Below, piece after piece: positions 51,302 through 60,945 of a stretch of 64,000 bases of DNA. The translations under genes and the position numbers were made by a program. Below the pieces are notes generated by a model. That model worked only from the letters and a program-made list of their open reading frames with translations, was not told the origin of the DNA and did no database searches. This stretch comes from Bordetella genomosp. 10. Lineage in GTDB: Bacteria; Pseudomonadota; Gammaproteobacteria; Burkholderiales; Burkholderiaceae_B. The stretch lies in contig NZ_NEVM01000001.1 of assembly GCF_002261225.1 (NCBI RefSeq), forward strand, positions 496,001-560,000, given 5' to 3'. Numbering within the stretch: the first letter of the stretch is position 1; every line of letters starts with the position of its first letter.

Positions 51302-52579
51302 ATGTTGCGTATTCAGGACGTCAAACTCGCCGTCGTCGGGCTGGGCTACGTCGGCTTGCCGCTGGCGGTGGAGTTTGGCAAGCGGCGGCCGGTCACGGGC
51401 TTCGATATCAATCGGCGGCGCATCGACGAACTGCAGCGCGGGCATGACCACACCCTGGAAGTCGACGACGAGGAACTGGCCAGCGCCACCCACATCGTCT
51501 ACACGGACGACCGCGCCCGGCTGGCCGAGGCCAATGTCTACATCGTCACGGTGCCGACGCCGATCGACGCCTACAAACAGCCCGACCTGACGCCCCTGAT
51601 CCGCGCCAGCGAGACCATAGGCGCGGTGCTCAAGCGGGGCGACATCGTCATTTACGAGTCCACCGTCTACCCCGGCGCCACCGAGGAAGACTGCGTGCCC
51701 GTGCTGGAGCGCGCCTCGGGCCTGAAATTCAACGTGGATTTCTACGCCGGCTATAGCCCCGAGCGCATCAATCCGGGCGACAAGGCGCACCGCGTCAGCA
51801 CGATCCGCAAGGTCACCTCGGGCTCCACGCCGGAAGTGGCGGAGCTGGTCGACCAGCTCTATCGCGAGATCATCACGGCCGGCACCCACAAGGCGGCGTC
51901 CATCCGCGTGGCGGAGGCCGCCAAGGTCATCGAGAACACGCAGCGCGACGTCAATATCGCCCTGATCAACGAACTGGCGCTGATCTTCAACAAGATGGGC
52001 ATCGACACCGAGGCGGTGCTGCAGGCGGCCGGGACCAAGTGGAATTTCCTGCCTTTCCGTCCCGGTCTGGTGGGCGGGCACTGCATCGGCGTGGATCCTT
52101 ACTACCTGACACACAAGGCGCAGTCGATCGGCTACCACCCGGAAATCATCCTGGCGGGCCGCAGGCTCAACGACGCCATGGGCAGTTATGTCGTGTCGCA
52201 ACTGGTCAAGGCCATGATGCGCCGGCGCATCCACGTGCAGGGCGCGCGCGTGCTGGTGATGGGACTGGCGTTCAAGGAGAACTGTCCGGACCTGCGCAAT
52301 ACGCGCATCGTCGACATCGTGCGCGAGCTGGCCGAGTACAACGTCGCCGTCGATGTCTACGATCCCTGGGTCGATCCGGCGGAGGCCGTGCACGAATACG
52401 GTATAACACCGGTAAGCCAACCGCAGACCGGCGCCTACGACGGCATCGTTCTTGCGGTGGCGCATCGGCAGTTCGTGGAGATGGGCGCGGCGGCAATCCG
52501 CGCCTGCGGCAAGCCCGAACACGTTTTGTACGACTTGAAGTACGTCCTGGCGCCGGACGAATCGGACCTGCGGCTCTGA
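51302..52579 (+). CDS. wbpO: UDP-N-acetylhexosamine 6-dehydrogenase, WbpO/TviB-like
   Basis: NAD-dependent UDP-sugar dehydrogenase, 425 residues from ATG 51302 (an in-frame GTG at 51290 adds four codons). Rossmann motif [17 protein letters not shown], catalytic-region [14 protein letters not shown], and the nucleophilic Cys near residue 261 in [15 protein letters not shown]. Residues [24 protein letters not shown] (in parts) match the central helix of the family. WbpO/TviB oxidise UDP-GalNAc or UDP-GlcNAc to the uronic acid for O-antigen or Vi-type polysaccharide. The 4-epimerase gene follows 31 bases later, making a UDP-GalNAcA pathway. Confidence 0.9.
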   Translation: MLRIQDVKLAVVGLGYVGLPLAVEFGKRRPVTGFDINRRRIDELQRGHDHTLEVDDEELASATHIVYTDDRARLAEANVYIVTVPTPIDAYKQPDLTPLIRASETIGAVLKRGDIVIYESTVYPGATEEDCVPVLERASGLKFNVDFYAGYSPERINPGDKAHRVSTIRKVTSGSTPEVAELVDQLYREIITAGTHKAASIRVAEAAKVIENTQRDVNIALINELALIFNKMGIDTEAVLQAAGTKWNFLPFRPGLVGGHCIGVDPYYLTHKAQSIGYHPEIILAGRRLNDAMGSYVVSQLVKAMMRRRIHVQGARVLVMGLAFKENCPDLRNTRIVDIVRELAEYNVAVDVYDPWVDPAEAVHEYGITPVSQPQTGAYDGIVLAVAHRQFVEMGAAAIRACGKPEHVLYDLKYVLAPDESDLRL

Positions 52580-52610
52580 GTCCGGGTCCATCATCGAAGA
52601 AGGTAGAAGC

Positions 52611-53636
52611 ATGACGAATCGCTATCAACAGATCACCGAGGACCTGCGCAAAGCGCCCCGTAAATGGCTGGTCACCGGCTGCGCCGGCTTTATCGGCTCA
52701 AACCTGCTGGAGACCCTGCTCAAGCTCGACCAGACGGTCGTGGGCCTGGACAATTTCGCCACCGGCTTCCAGCACAATCTCGATGAAGTGATGGAACTGG
52801 TGTCGGCCGAGCAATGGGGCCGGTTCACCTTCATCGAAGGCGATATCCGCAATCTCGAAACCTGCCGCCGCGCCTGCACCGGCGTCGACTTCGTGCTGCA
52901 CCAGGCGGCGCTGGGCTCGGTGCCGCGTTCGCTGGAAGATCCGGTGACCACCAACGCGGTGAACATCGACGGTTTCCTGAACATGCTGGTGGCGGCGCGC
53001 GACGCCCGCGTGCACGGCTTCGTGTACGCGGCCTCCAGCTCGACCTACGGCGACCATCCCGGCCTGCCCAAGGTCGAGTCCGAGATCGGCAATCCGCTCT
53101 CGCCCTATGCCGTGACCAAGTACGTCAACGAGCTGTACGCCAACGTGTTCGCGCGTTCCTACGGTTTCGGCAGCGTCGGCCTGCGCTACTTCAACGTGTT
53201 CGGCAAGCGCCAGGATCCTGACGGCGCCTATGCCGCCGTCATCCCGAAGTGGATCGGCAAGATGATCCGCGGCGAGGACGTCGTGATCAACGGCGACGGC
53301 GAGACCAGCCGCGACTTCTGCTTCGTCGAGAACGCCGTGCAGGCCAATCTGCTGGCGGCCCTGTCGCAGCCCGAAAAGGCGAGTCAGGTCTATAACGTGG
53401 CCTTCAATGCCCGCACCAGCCTGAACCAGTTGTTCGAGTACCTGCGCGCGCAACTGGCCAAGCATGGCGTGCACTACGACAAGGCGCCGATCCATGGCGA
53501 CTTCCGTGCCGGCGACGTGCGCCATTCGCAGGCGGACATCGGCAAGGCCAACGAGCACCTGGGCTACACGCCCATGCACGACATCCTGGAGGGGCTGGAA
53601 GTCGCCATGCCCTGGTACACGCAGTTCCTGCGTTGA
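52611..53636 (+). CDS. wbpP: UDP-N-acetylglucosamine 4-epimerase, WbpP/TviC-like
   Basis: Extended SDR epimerase, 341 residues. NAD-binding [31 protein letters not shown] (typical of WbpP), [15 protein letters not shown], and the catalytic [12 protein letters not shown] (YxxxK) with upstream [15 protein letters not shown] precedes ATG 52611. Together with WbpO it should supply UDP-N-acetylgalactosamine and its uronate. Transcription ends at the bidirectional terminator. Confidence 0.93.
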   Translation: MTNRYQQITEDLRKAPRKWLVTGCAGFIGSNLLETLLKLDQTVVGLDNFATGFQHNLDEVMELVSAEQWGRFTFIEGDIRNLETCRRACTGVDFVLHQAALGSVPRSLEDPVTTNAVNIDGFLNMLVAARDARVHGFVYAASSSTYGDHPGLPKVESEIGNPLSPYAVTKYVNELYANVFARSYGFGSVGLRYFNVFGKRQDPDGAYAAVIPKWIGKMIRGEDVVINGDGETSRDFCFVENAVQANLLAALSQPEKASQVYNVAFNARTSLNQLFEYLRAQLAKHGVHYDKAPIHGDFRAGDVRHSQADIGKANEHLGYTPMHDILEGLEVAMPWYTQFLR

Positions 53637-53738
53637 CGACGGCGGGCGCCGCGCCCGCAGGGTCTTGCGGCTCCCGGCAGGCGGTTTGCCTGGGGCCGGC
53701 ATGCTCCCCGCAATGAGGGCGCGCCCCGTCCAACGATG

Positions 53739-53779
53739 AAAAAAGCCCCGCGCCGGTTCGCCGGCGCGGGGCTTTTTTT
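53739..53779. terminator. Bidirectional Rho-independent terminator
   Basis: An A-run, then GCCCCGCGCCGG, loop TTCG, CCGGCGCGGGGC and TTTTTTT. Symmetric A/T runs make it work for wbpP (rightward) and the phosphomutase gene (leftward), which converge here. Confidence 0.93.
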
Positions 53780-53797
53780 ACCTCTGAAGCGGCCGCG

Positions 53798-55195
53798 TCA
53801 GAACGGCAGCTTCACGTCCGGCTTGAGCAGTTGCAACTGCTTGCGGAAGTCGTCCTGGATGCGCTTGAGGGCGGCTTCGTCGTCGGCCTCGAAGCGCAGC
53901 ACCACCACCGGGGTGGTGTTCGACGGGCGGGCCAGGCCGAAGCCGTCCGGATACTCGGCGCGCACGCCGTCGATGGTCACCACGTTGACGGCGCCGTCGA
54001 ACTTGCCCTTTTCCTGCAGGGCCTTGACCAGGGTGAAGGGCTCGCCCTCGTTCATTTCCAGCTTGAGTTCCGGCGTCGAGATGGCCTGCGGCAGCGCTTC
54101 CAGCACGGCCGACGGGTTGGCGTCGCGCGAGACGATTTCCAGCAGGCGGGCGCCGGTGTACAGGCCGTCGTCGAAGCCGAACCAGCGTTCCTTGAAGAAG
54201 ATGTGGCCGCTCATCTCGCCGGCCAGCGGCGCGCCGGTCTCGGCCAGCTTGGCCTTCACTAGCGAATGGCCCGTCTGCCACATCAGCGGCTTGCCGCCCG
54301 CCTCGGTGACCGCGAGACCCACGTGGCGGCTGCACTTGACGTCATAGATGATGGTGGCGCCGGGGTTGCGCTTCAGGACGTCGCGCGCGTACAGGATCAA
54401 CTGGCGATCCGGCCAGATGATCTGGCCGGACTTGGTGACCACGCCCAGGCGGTCGCCGTCGCCGTCGAAGGCCAGGCCGATTTCGTTGTCGGTGGTCTGC
54501 ACGCAGCGGATCAGGTCTTCCAGGTTGTGCGGGTCGGCCGGATCCGGGTGGTGGTTGGGGAAGTTGCCGTCGACTTCGCAGAACAGCTCGGTGACTTCGC
54601 AGCCCAGGGCGCGGAACAGGCGCGGCGCGATGGCGCCGGCCACGCCGTTGCCGCAGTCCACGGCGATCTTCATCGGCCGCGCCAGCTTGACGTCGCCGGC
54701 GATGCGCTGCAGATAGGTTTCCACCAGGTCCAGCGTGCGGCGCTTGCCGGGGGTGACGCCGGCCGGGGCCTTGCCGCCGGCGGCTTCCATGGCCTTGCGC
54801 AGTTCCTGGATGCCTTCGCCGTACAGGGCCGCGCCGGCCAGCATCATCTTGAAGCCGTTGTACTTGGGCGGATTGTGGCTGCCGGTGATTGCCACGCCGG
54901 AGCCCGTCTTCAGCGTATAGGCGCCGAAGTAGACCAGCGGCGTCGGCACTTCGCCGATGTCCACGGTGTCCACGCCGCCGGCGTTCAGGCCTTCCTGCAA
55001 GGCCAGCGCCAGTTCCTCGCTGCTCAGGCGGCCGTCGCGGCCGATGACCAGTTCGCTGACGCCCAGGGAGCGGGCGCGGGCGGCCAGGGCCAGGCCCAGT
55101 TCGCGGGCGAAGCCGGCGTTCAACAGGTCCGGCACGGTGCCGCGGATGTCGTAGGCCTTGAAAATCGATGCGGGAATAGTCGACGCGGTAGCCAC
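53798..55195 (-). CDS. Phosphomannomutase/phosphoglucomutase
   Basis: Alpha-D-phosphohexomutase of AlgC/ManB type, 465 residues. Starts at GTG 55195 with AAGGAA upstream. Active-site phosphoserine loop AITGSHNPPKYNGFK, metal site FDGDGDRLG, sugar loop GEMSGHIFF, and C-terminal phosphate-binding RPSNTTPVV. Interconverts mannose- or glucose-6-P and -1-P for LPS and exopolysaccharide; consistent with neighbouring sugar-nucleotide genes, although it is on the other strand. Confidence 0.94.
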   Translation of the reverse strand: MATASTIPASIFKAYDIRGTVPDLLNAGFARELGLALAARARSLGVSELVIGRDGRLSSEELALALQEGLNAGGVDTVDIGEVPTPLVYFGAYTLKTGSGVAITGSHNPPKYNGFKMMLAGAALYGEGIQELRKAMEAAGGKAPAGVTPGKRRTLDLVETYLQRIAGDVKLARPMKIAVDCGNGVAGAIAPRLFRALGCEVTELFCEVDGNFPNHHPDPADPHNLEDLIRCVQTTDNEIGLAFDGDGDRLGVVTKSGQIIWPDRQLILYARDVLKRNPGATIIYDVKCSRHVGLAVTEAGGKPLMWQTGHSLVKAKLAETGAPLAGEMSGHIFFKERWFGFDDGLYTGARLLEIVSRDANPSAVLEALPQAISTPELKLEMNEGEPFTLVKALQEKGKFDGAVNVVTIDGVRAEYPDGFGLARPSNTTPVVVLRFEADDEAALKRIQDDFRKQLQLLKPDVKLPF

Positions 55196-55594
55196 GTTGA
55201 TTCCTTGTTCCAGGGTGCAATGAAAAGGGCATTATCCCCGATTGCCGGCGGCGCCATCCCGAGGCGCCCGCCGCGTGCGTCCTAGTTCTGATGGACGAGG
55301 CGGGTGGCGCGGGGTGCGTTCCGACGGATGGCGCGCGGCGGCCGTCCCGGCGGTTGTCTCGGTGGGAAGGGGCGCCGCGCCGGCAACGCCGGTCCAGGGA
55401 TTGTTACACGGAAGCGCGGGGTCTCGTTGTGTCCGAATTCGACAATCCTGACGGAGCGTTGCGTTCCGGCGCGCACGACGGGCCATGGCGCGGGCGTCTC
55501 GTCCTACAATAGCCCCACTTTTTCAGTCCCGTCCCGGCCATGCGCCGCACGCGCGGCGCGTCCGGGGGGACCATAATCATTATCGCGGTGGTCG
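55196..55594. promoter_or_regulatory. Divergent intergenic region before the FAD-linked dehydrogenase
   Basis: About 400 bases. TACAAT at 55505-55510 is a likely rightward -10. At 55569-55593, GACCA and TGGTC flank ATAATCATTAT, an AT-rich perfect inverted repeat abutting the ATG at 55595; it could be an operator or a structure masking the start. The remaining sequence is GC-rich with no gene. Confidence 0.45.
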
Positions 55595-57010
55595 ATGACA
55601 TTCCTGGATGAGTTGCGGGCGTTGCTGGGCCCCGAGCATGTATTGACGGGCGAGGACACCGCCTCCTATACGCTGGACTGGCGCGGCCGCTACCAGGGCA
55701 AGGCCTTGGCCGTGGCGCGGCCCGGCGATACCGACGCGGTGGCCGCGGTCGTGCGGTTGTGCGCCCGCCATCGGGTGCCGGTGCTGCCGCAGGGCGGCAA
55801 CACCAGTCTCTGCGGCGGCGCTACGCCGGACCGGGAAGGCGGCACGCTGGTGCTGTCGCTGGGGCGGCTGAACCGCGTCCGCGCCATCGATACCGACAAC
55901 GATACGATCACCGTCGAAGCGGGTTGCGTGTTGCAGGCCGTGCAGCAGGCCGCCGAGCAGGCCGGCCGGCTGTTCCCGCTGAGCCTGGCGGCCGAGGGCA
56001 GTTGCAGCATCGGCGGCAACCTGGCCACCAACGCCGGCGGCACCCAGGTGCTTCGATACGGCAATACCCGCGAGCTGACGCTGGGGCTGGAAGTGGTCAC
56101 CCCCGACGGCCGCGTCTGGCATGGCCTGCGCGGCCTGCGCAAGGACAATACCGGTTACGACCTGCGCGACCTGTACATCGGCAGCGAGGGCACGCTGGGC
56201 ATCATCACCGCGGCGACGCTGAAGCTCTATCCCTTGCCGGTGGCGCGCTGCACGGCCTTGCTGGCGCTGCCGGGCGTGGAGGAGGCGGTGCAGGTGCTGT
56301 CGCGCGCCCGCGCGGGGTTCGGCGCCATGCTGACCGGTTTCGAGCTGATGGCCGGCTATTGCCTGCAAGGCGTGGTGCGCCTGTATCCGCAGCAGCGCCT
56401 GCCGTTCAGCGGCGTATCGGCCGAATCGCCATGGTTCGCCCTGCTGGAACTCTCGGACAGCGAAAGCGAGGCGCATGCGCGCGAACGCTTCGAACAGGTG
56501 TTGGGCGAGGTCCTGGAGGCCGGCCTGGCCACCGACGCGGCCATCGCGGAGAACGTCGCGCAGAGCCGCGCGCTGTGGCATCTGCGCGAAAGCATTCCCT
56601 TGGCCGAAGCCGCCTTCGGCAAGGCGGTGAAGCACGACGTGTCGGTGCCGATTTCGCGCATCGCCGACTTCGTGCGCACCACCAATGGCCTGCTGCAAGC
56701 GAGCTTCCCCGGCGTGACCCACGTGATTTTCGGCCACCTGGGCGACGGCAACCTGCATTACAACGTGGCGCCCGCGCCGGGCCAGGCCGAGGCCGAACTG
56801 CTGGCGCTGCAATCGCGGATCTACCAGGTGGTGCACGACAGCGTGCACGCGCACCAGGGCTCGATCAGCGCCGAACACGGCGTCGGGCAGCTCAAGGTGG
56901 ACGAACTGACCCGCTACAAAGACCCGCTGGAGCTGGAGCTGATGCGCCGGATCAAGCTGGCGCTGGATCCTGACGGTATCATGAACCCCGGCAAGGTCGT
57001 CCGCGTATGA
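55595..57010 (+). CDS. FAD-linked D-2-hydroxyacid dehydrogenase (GlcD/D2HGDH-like)
   Basis: A 471-residue VAO-family flavoprotein. PCMH-type FAD domain: VLPQGGNTSLCGGA, FPLSLAAEGSCSIGGNLATNAGGTQVLRYG (in parts), YIGSEGTLGIIT. The C-terminal FAD-oxidase domain has the metal-ligand motifs FGHLGDGNLHYN and AEHGVGQLK. These fit D-lactate, glycolate-subunit-D and D-2-hydroxyglutarate dehydrogenases; the exact substrate is open. No iron-sulfur subunit is adjacent, which argues against a glcDEF operon. SD is weak (GGTGG). Confidence 0.9.
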   Translation: MTFLDELRALLGPEHVLTGEDTASYTLDWRGRYQGKALAVARPGDTDAVAAVVRLCARHRVPVLPQGGNTSLCGGATPDREGGTLVLSLGRLNRVRAIDTDNDTITVEAGCVLQAVQQAAEQAGRLFPLSLAAEGSCSIGGNLATNAGGTQVLRYGNTRELTLGLEVVTPDGRVWHGLRGLRKDNTGYDLRDLYIGSEGTLGIITAATLKLYPLPVARCTALLALPGVEEAVQVLSRARAGFGAMLTGFELMAGYCLQGVVRLYPQQRLPFSGVSAESPWFALLELSDSESEAHARERFEQVLGEVLEAGLATDAAIAENVAQSRALWHLRESIPLAEAAFGKAVKHDVSVPISRIADFVRTTNGLLQASFPGVTHVIFGHLGDGNLHYNVAPAPGQAEAELLALQSRIYQVVHDSVHAHQGSISAEHGVGQLKVDELTRYKDPLELELMRRIKLALDPDGIMNPGKVVRV

Positions 57011-57079
57011 TGGTCGAGCGACGAGACGCCGTTTCATGCCGCAAGCCGCCGGCGCCCGGTCCAACGCGAATCCGCTGAT

Positions 57080-57787
57080 ATGGCTCTATCCGATACCCCG
57101 CACCATCGCATCCTCATCGTCGAGGACGATGCGACCATCGCCGGCAACCTCTACAGCTACCTGGAGCAGCGCGGCTTCGTGCCGGACGCGGCCTACGACG
57201 GCCGCGCCGCGCTGAGCCTGCTGAACGCGCAGCACTTCGACGCCGTCATCCTGGACGTCGGGCTGCCGGGCATGGACGGCTATGCGGTCTTGCGCGCGAT
57301 GCGCAACGAGCACATGCTGCCCGTGCCGGTGCTGATGCTGACCGCGCGCGACGAACTGAACGACAAGCTGGCGGGCTTCGCCCACGGCGCCGACGACTAC
57401 CTGACCAAGCCTTTCGCGCTGGCGGAGGTGGAGGCGCGGCTCAATGCGCTGATCCTGCGCGCCACCGGCGCCGTGGCCAATCCGGTGCGCCGCTGCGGCG
57501 CGCTCAGCTACGACAGCCGCACCCGCGTGGTGGCGGTGGACGGCAAGCCCGTGCACCTGACGCGCAAGTCGGTCATGATCATCGAGGCCTTGCTGCGCGA
57601 TCCGGGCCGCGTGGTGTCGCGCGGCGAGCTGGAAAGCTACCTGTGGGGCAGCGAGCCGCCGTCCTCGGATGCGCTGCGCAGCCAGATGCACCTGCTGCGC
57701 AAGGCCTTGAACGACGCCGGCTACGACGGCATCGAGACCATCCATGGAACCGGATGGCGCCTGCTGGCCGATGGTGCGGGAGCATGA
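57080..57787 (+). CDS. OmpR-family response regulator
   Basis: A 235-residue regulator: receiver with ILIVEDDATIAGNLYSYLEQ, phospho-acceptor Asp59 in VILDVGLPGMDGY, and Lys110 in DDYLTKPFA; C-terminal winged helix with VHLTRKSVMIIEALL and ALRSQMHLLRKALNDAGYD. The stop overlaps the kinase start as ATGA. Confidence 0.93.
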   Translation: MALSDTPHHRILIVEDDATIAGNLYSYLEQRGFVPDAAYDGRAALSLLNAQHFDAVILDVGLPGMDGYAVLRAMRNEHMLPVPVLMLTARDELNDKLAGFAHGADDYLTKPFALAEVEARLNALILRATGAVANPVRRCGALSYDSRTRVVAVDGKPVHLTRKSVMIIEALLRDPGRVVSRGELESYLWGSEPPSSDALRSQMHLLRKALNDAGYDGIETIHGTGWRLLADGAGA

Positions 57788-59094
57788 ACGGCGGCAGTAC
57801 GCTGACCCAGCGGGTGACGTGGGCCTTGACGGGGCTGGTGGCGATTTTCGTGTCGGCGCTGGTGGTGCTGGCCTATCTGACGTTCGACCAGATGGAAGAC
57901 GACCTGGTCAACGACATCCTGACGACGGAGGCCGAGCGCCAGATCACGCATCTGCAGAACGGCGCCGTGGTCATGCCCGAGCATGGGCCGCTGGACCTGG
58001 GCAGCAATATGCGCGCGTGGGTGGAGAAGCCCGGCACGGTCAATCCCGATATCCCGGAGCCGATCCACAACCTGGGCCTGGGGCTGCACCTGGTCGAGCC
58101 GGGCGTGGAAACCTGGCACGTGGTGATCGCCAATTCGACGCAGGGGCGGTTCTTCGTCCTGTACGACGCCACCGACAACGAGGACCGGGTGTTCGATTTC
58201 GGTCTTATCGTGCTGGGCCTGGGCGTGATCAGCATCATCGCGTCCTATGGCGTGGCGCGCAAAGTGGCGCAACTGGCGGTCGGCCCCATGTTGACGCTGA
58301 CGGATCAACTGGCCAAGTGGGCGCCGGGATCGCCCGACCTGGCGGTGGAGCGCAATGACGAGGCCGGCCGGCTGGTCGAGGCCTTCAACCGCGTCCAGAA
58401 CCAGGTCGACCGTTCGCTGGCGCGCGAACGGGAATTCGCCGCCAACCTCAGCCACGAGGTGCGCACGCCGCTGGCGGCCATCCGCAGCGATGGCGAATTG
58501 ATGCTGCTGGCCGAGGTCAGCGACGACCAGCGCAGCCGGCTCACGCGCGTCATCAAGAACGTCGACAGCGTGGCCGCGGCCCTGGAAAGCGCGCGCGCCA
58601 TGGCGCGGGATGAATTGCGCGCGCCCGAGGAGGTCGACCTGCACGACTGCATGCAGGCGGCCTGGCAAGGCCTGGAGGCGCACGCCGAGCAGGCCGGCCT
58701 GGAGCTGGACGACCGCCTGGCGCCCGGCAATGTCCGCACCCTGGACCGTTATGCGCTGTTGACCGTGCTGCGCAATCTCATCCGTAACGCCATCGAGCAC
58801 GCGGCGCCGGCGCGGCTCAGCGTCAGCGCGGTGGAAGACGGCATAGAGCTGCGCGACGACGGCAAGGGGATAAGCGCCGCCGACCTGCCTTTCGTGTTCG
58901 ACCGTTACTACAGCGTGCGCCTGCGGGACATGCGCAATGGCGGCGCCGAGTCGCTCGAGGCGGCGGCCGCCCTGGAGCGCGGGCTGGGGCTGGCCATCGC
59001 CAAGCGGGTCTGCGACATGCAGGCCTGGAGCCTGACCGTGCGGTCGGCGACCGAAGGCGAGGACCGGGGCACGTGTTTCACCCTGCGGTTTTGA
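57784..59094 (+). CDS. Sensor histidine kinase
   Basis: A 436-residue kinase. Two membrane helices (about residues 10-33 and 140-163) border a periplasmic domain of roughly 105 residues. Cytoplasmic motifs: H-box NLSHEVRTPLAAIRSDGEL with His224, N-box NLIRNAIEHAAP, DDGKGIS and GLGLAIAKRV. A short insertion RLRDMRNGGAESLEAAAALE lies in the ATP lid. The following gene is a PAP2 phosphatase, recalling PmrAB/PhoPQ-like lipid modification circuits; the signal is unknown. Confidence 0.92.
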   Translation: MNGGSTLTQRVTWALTGLVAIFVSALVVLAYLTFDQMEDDLVNDILTTEAERQITHLQNGAVVMPEHGPLDLGSNMRAWVEKPGTVNPDIPEPIHNLGLGLHLVEPGVETWHVVIANSTQGRFFVLYDATDNEDRVFDFGLIVLGLGVISIIASYGVARKVAQLAVGPMLTLTDQLAKWAPGSPDLAVERNDEAGRLVEAFNRVQNQVDRSLAREREFAANLSHEVRTPLAAIRSDGELMLLAEVSDDQRSRLTRVIKNVDSVAAALESARAMARDELRAPEEVDLHDCMQAAWQGLEAHAEQAGLELDDRLAPGNVRTLDRYALLTVLRNLIRNAIEHAAPARLSVSAVEDGIELRDDGKGISAADLPFVFDRYYSVRLRDMRNGGAESLEAAAALERGLGLAIAKRVCDMQAWSLTVRSATEGEDRGTCFTLRF

Positions 59095-59170
59095 GCGCGC
59101 GCAGGCGGATTTGACGAATATTCCATGGGGCGAGGGTTAGCGTGGCGCATTCACTGCCCGGGCAACCCGC

Positions 59171-59962
59171 ATGGTCACTTCCCACCCCAATAATCATTGG
59201 CCGGTCGCCGAGCGCCGCGATACCTACCTGATCGGCCAGGTGTTTTCCGTGACCCTGCTGCTGGTCTTCTGCGCGCAGGCGGTCAACCTGTGGGGCGTGG
59301 ACCTGATCGTGGCGCGCTGGTTCTTCGACGCCCGGACGAACGTGTTCCCGCATCATGCCTCGCGCACCCTGGAAATCCTCGGCCACCGGCTGGTGCTGGT
59401 GGCGCCGGTCGGCGTGGCGATCGCGGCGGCGGGCGCCGCCGTGGCCAGCCGCTGGCTGCCGGCGCTGCGGCCCTGGCGGGGCGTGCTCTGGGCCACGGCC
59501 CTGACCTGTGCGCTGGGGCAGGTGGTCATCGCGCAGTTGAAGCATTACACCGCGCTGCCGCGCCCCTACGACCTCAGCATGTTCGGCGGCTATGCGCCGT
59601 ATCCCGACCGCTTCTGGGCGGTCAGCCGGCGCGATGCCGGCGGCGCCTTGCCCAGCGGGCACGCGGGCGCCGGCTATGCCCTGCTGTCGCTGTATTTCGC
59701 GGGCTGGGCCGCCGGCCGCCCGGCGTGGCGCTGGACGGGCCTGGCCATCGGCCTGGCGGCGGGCATCGGCTTCTCGCTGGTGCGCATCGCCCAGGGCGCG
59801 CATTTCCTCAGCCAGACGCTGTGGTCCGCCGCGGTCATGTGGTTCATCGCCAGCCTGCTCTTCTATCCGCTGCTGGTCCGGTCGGGCAGCCGGCCGGCGC
59901 GCCAGGGCGGGAAGGCCGGCGCCTACATGGCCAGGGCCGGCGCCGCCAACGGCGCGCCGTAG
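59171..59962 (+). CDS. PAP2-superfamily membrane phosphatase
   Basis: A 263-residue inner-membrane protein with about six membrane segments and the three PAP2 motifs: KHYTALPRPYD, GGALPSGHAGAGYA, and RIAQGAHFLSQTLW (usual Asp at the last position is replaced by Gln, as SQTLW rather than SDVLW). Members dephosphorylate lipids such as undecaprenyl diphosphate, phosphatidylglycerophosphate or lipid A. Being 76 bases after the histidine kinase it may belong to that operon or regulon. The substrate is open. Confidence 0.87.
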   Translation: MVTSHPNNHWPVAERRDTYLIGQVFSVTLLLVFCAQAVNLWGVDLIVARWFFDARTNVFPHHASRTLEILGHRLVLVAPVGVAIAAAGAAVASRWLPALRPWRGVLWATALTCALGQVVIAQLKHYTALPRPYDLSMFGGYAPYPDRFWAVSRRDAGGALPSGHAGAGYALLSLYFAGWAAGRPAWRWTGLAIGLAAGIGFSLVRIAQGAHFLSQTLWSAAVMWFIASLLFYPLLVRSGSRPARQGGKAGAYMARAGAANGAP

Positions 59963-60108
59963 CAGGCCCGGGCGGCCAGATCGCTGGCATCGCCATCTTC
60001 CGGCACCTGCGCCAGGCCAGCCGCGCTGGCCTTGTCGCGGATTTCATGGTCCCGCAAGCGCTTGTTTCGACGCCGGCGCTCGGGGCGCGAGGCGCTTCCC
60101 TCAAGTGC

Positions 60109-60142
60109 TTGTATGTCATCGCACAACATAGGCCGGTATACT
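60109..60142 (+). promoter_or_regulatory. Putative promoter and FadR-type half site
   Basis: TTGTATGTCAT (60109-60119) resembles the TnGTnnnACnA-style sites of FadR-subfamily GntR proteins. TATACT at 60137-60142 is a -10 candidate. Suggests autoregulation of the GntR gene at 60184. Confidence 0.35.
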
Positions 60143-60183
60143 TGGCGTTTCAAAACGCACCCAAGCCGCGACCGGGATTTCTG

Positions 60184-60918
60184 ATGACCAACAACGTACA
60201 AGCCGTCGTGCCCGCGCGTCGTCGACCCCGCAGTCTTGCCCAGGAGCTGGTGGACACCTTGTCCACCCGGATCCGCGGCGGCGAGATCGTGCCGGGGGAG
60301 AAATTGCCCACCGAATCGGAGATCATGCGCGCCTTCGGCGTCAGCCGCACGGTGGTGCGCGAGGCCTTGTCGCGCCTGCAGGCGTCCGGACTGGTCGAGA
60401 CCCACCACGGCGTGGGGACCTACGCGCTCAAGCCCGGCGGCACGGGCGATTTCCGCGTGGATCCGGCGGATATCGCCACGGTGCGCGACATCGTCGTCAT
60501 CCTGGAGCTGCGCATCTGCCTGGAAAGCGAAGCCGCCGGGCTGGCCGCGGCGCGCCGCACGGACGAACAACTGGCCCAGATGCGCGAGGCGCTGGACCAG
60601 TTCCGCGCCGCGCTGGTGCCGGGCGGCGACACCGTCACCCCCGATTTCCGTTTTCACCTGCTGGTGGCCGAGGCCACGCAGAACAAGTATTTCGCGGACC
60701 TCATGTCGCACCTGGGCGCGGCCATCATTCCGCGCACCCGCATCAATTCCGCCAAGCTGGCGCACGAGGATCGCGCGTCCTACCTGGCGCGGGTGAACCT
60801 GGAGCACGAGGATATCTACGAAGCGATCCGGCGCCAGGATGCCGAGTCGGCGCGCGCGGCCATGCGCACGCACCTCAGCAATAGCCGCGAACGCCTGCGC
60901 CGCGCGCAGGAGCGCTGA
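60184..60918 (+). CDS. GntR-family regulator, FadR/FCD type
   Basis: A 244-residue regulator: N-terminal winged helix (LSTRIRGGEIVPGEKLPTESEIMRAFGVSRTVVREALSRL, in parts) and an all-helical FCD effector domain with metal-ligand-type residues (DFRFHLLVAEAT, EHEDIYEAIRRQD). FCD proteins sense organic acids. It converges on fahA with 27 bases between stops. Control of the hmgA-fahA operon is possible but not shown. Confidence 0.92.
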   Translation: MTNNVQAVVPARRRPRSLAQELVDTLSTRIRGGEIVPGEKLPTESEIMRAFGVSRTVVREALSRLQASGLVETHHGVGTYALKPGGTGDFRVDPADIATVRDIVVILELRICLESEAAGLAAARRTDEQLAQMREALDQFRAALVPGGDTVTPDFRFHLLVAEATQNKYFADLMSHLGAAIIPRTRINSAKLAHEDRASYLARVNLEHEDIYEAIRRQDAESARAAMRTHLSNSRERLRRAQER

Positions 60919-60945
60919 AGGCGGCGGCCGCGCCGCATCTTCCCG

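Noticed and set aside
53736..54347. Plus-strand frame starting MKKAPRRFAGAG across the terminator
   Set aside because: Begins inside the bidirectional terminator and runs antisense to the phosphomutase gene.
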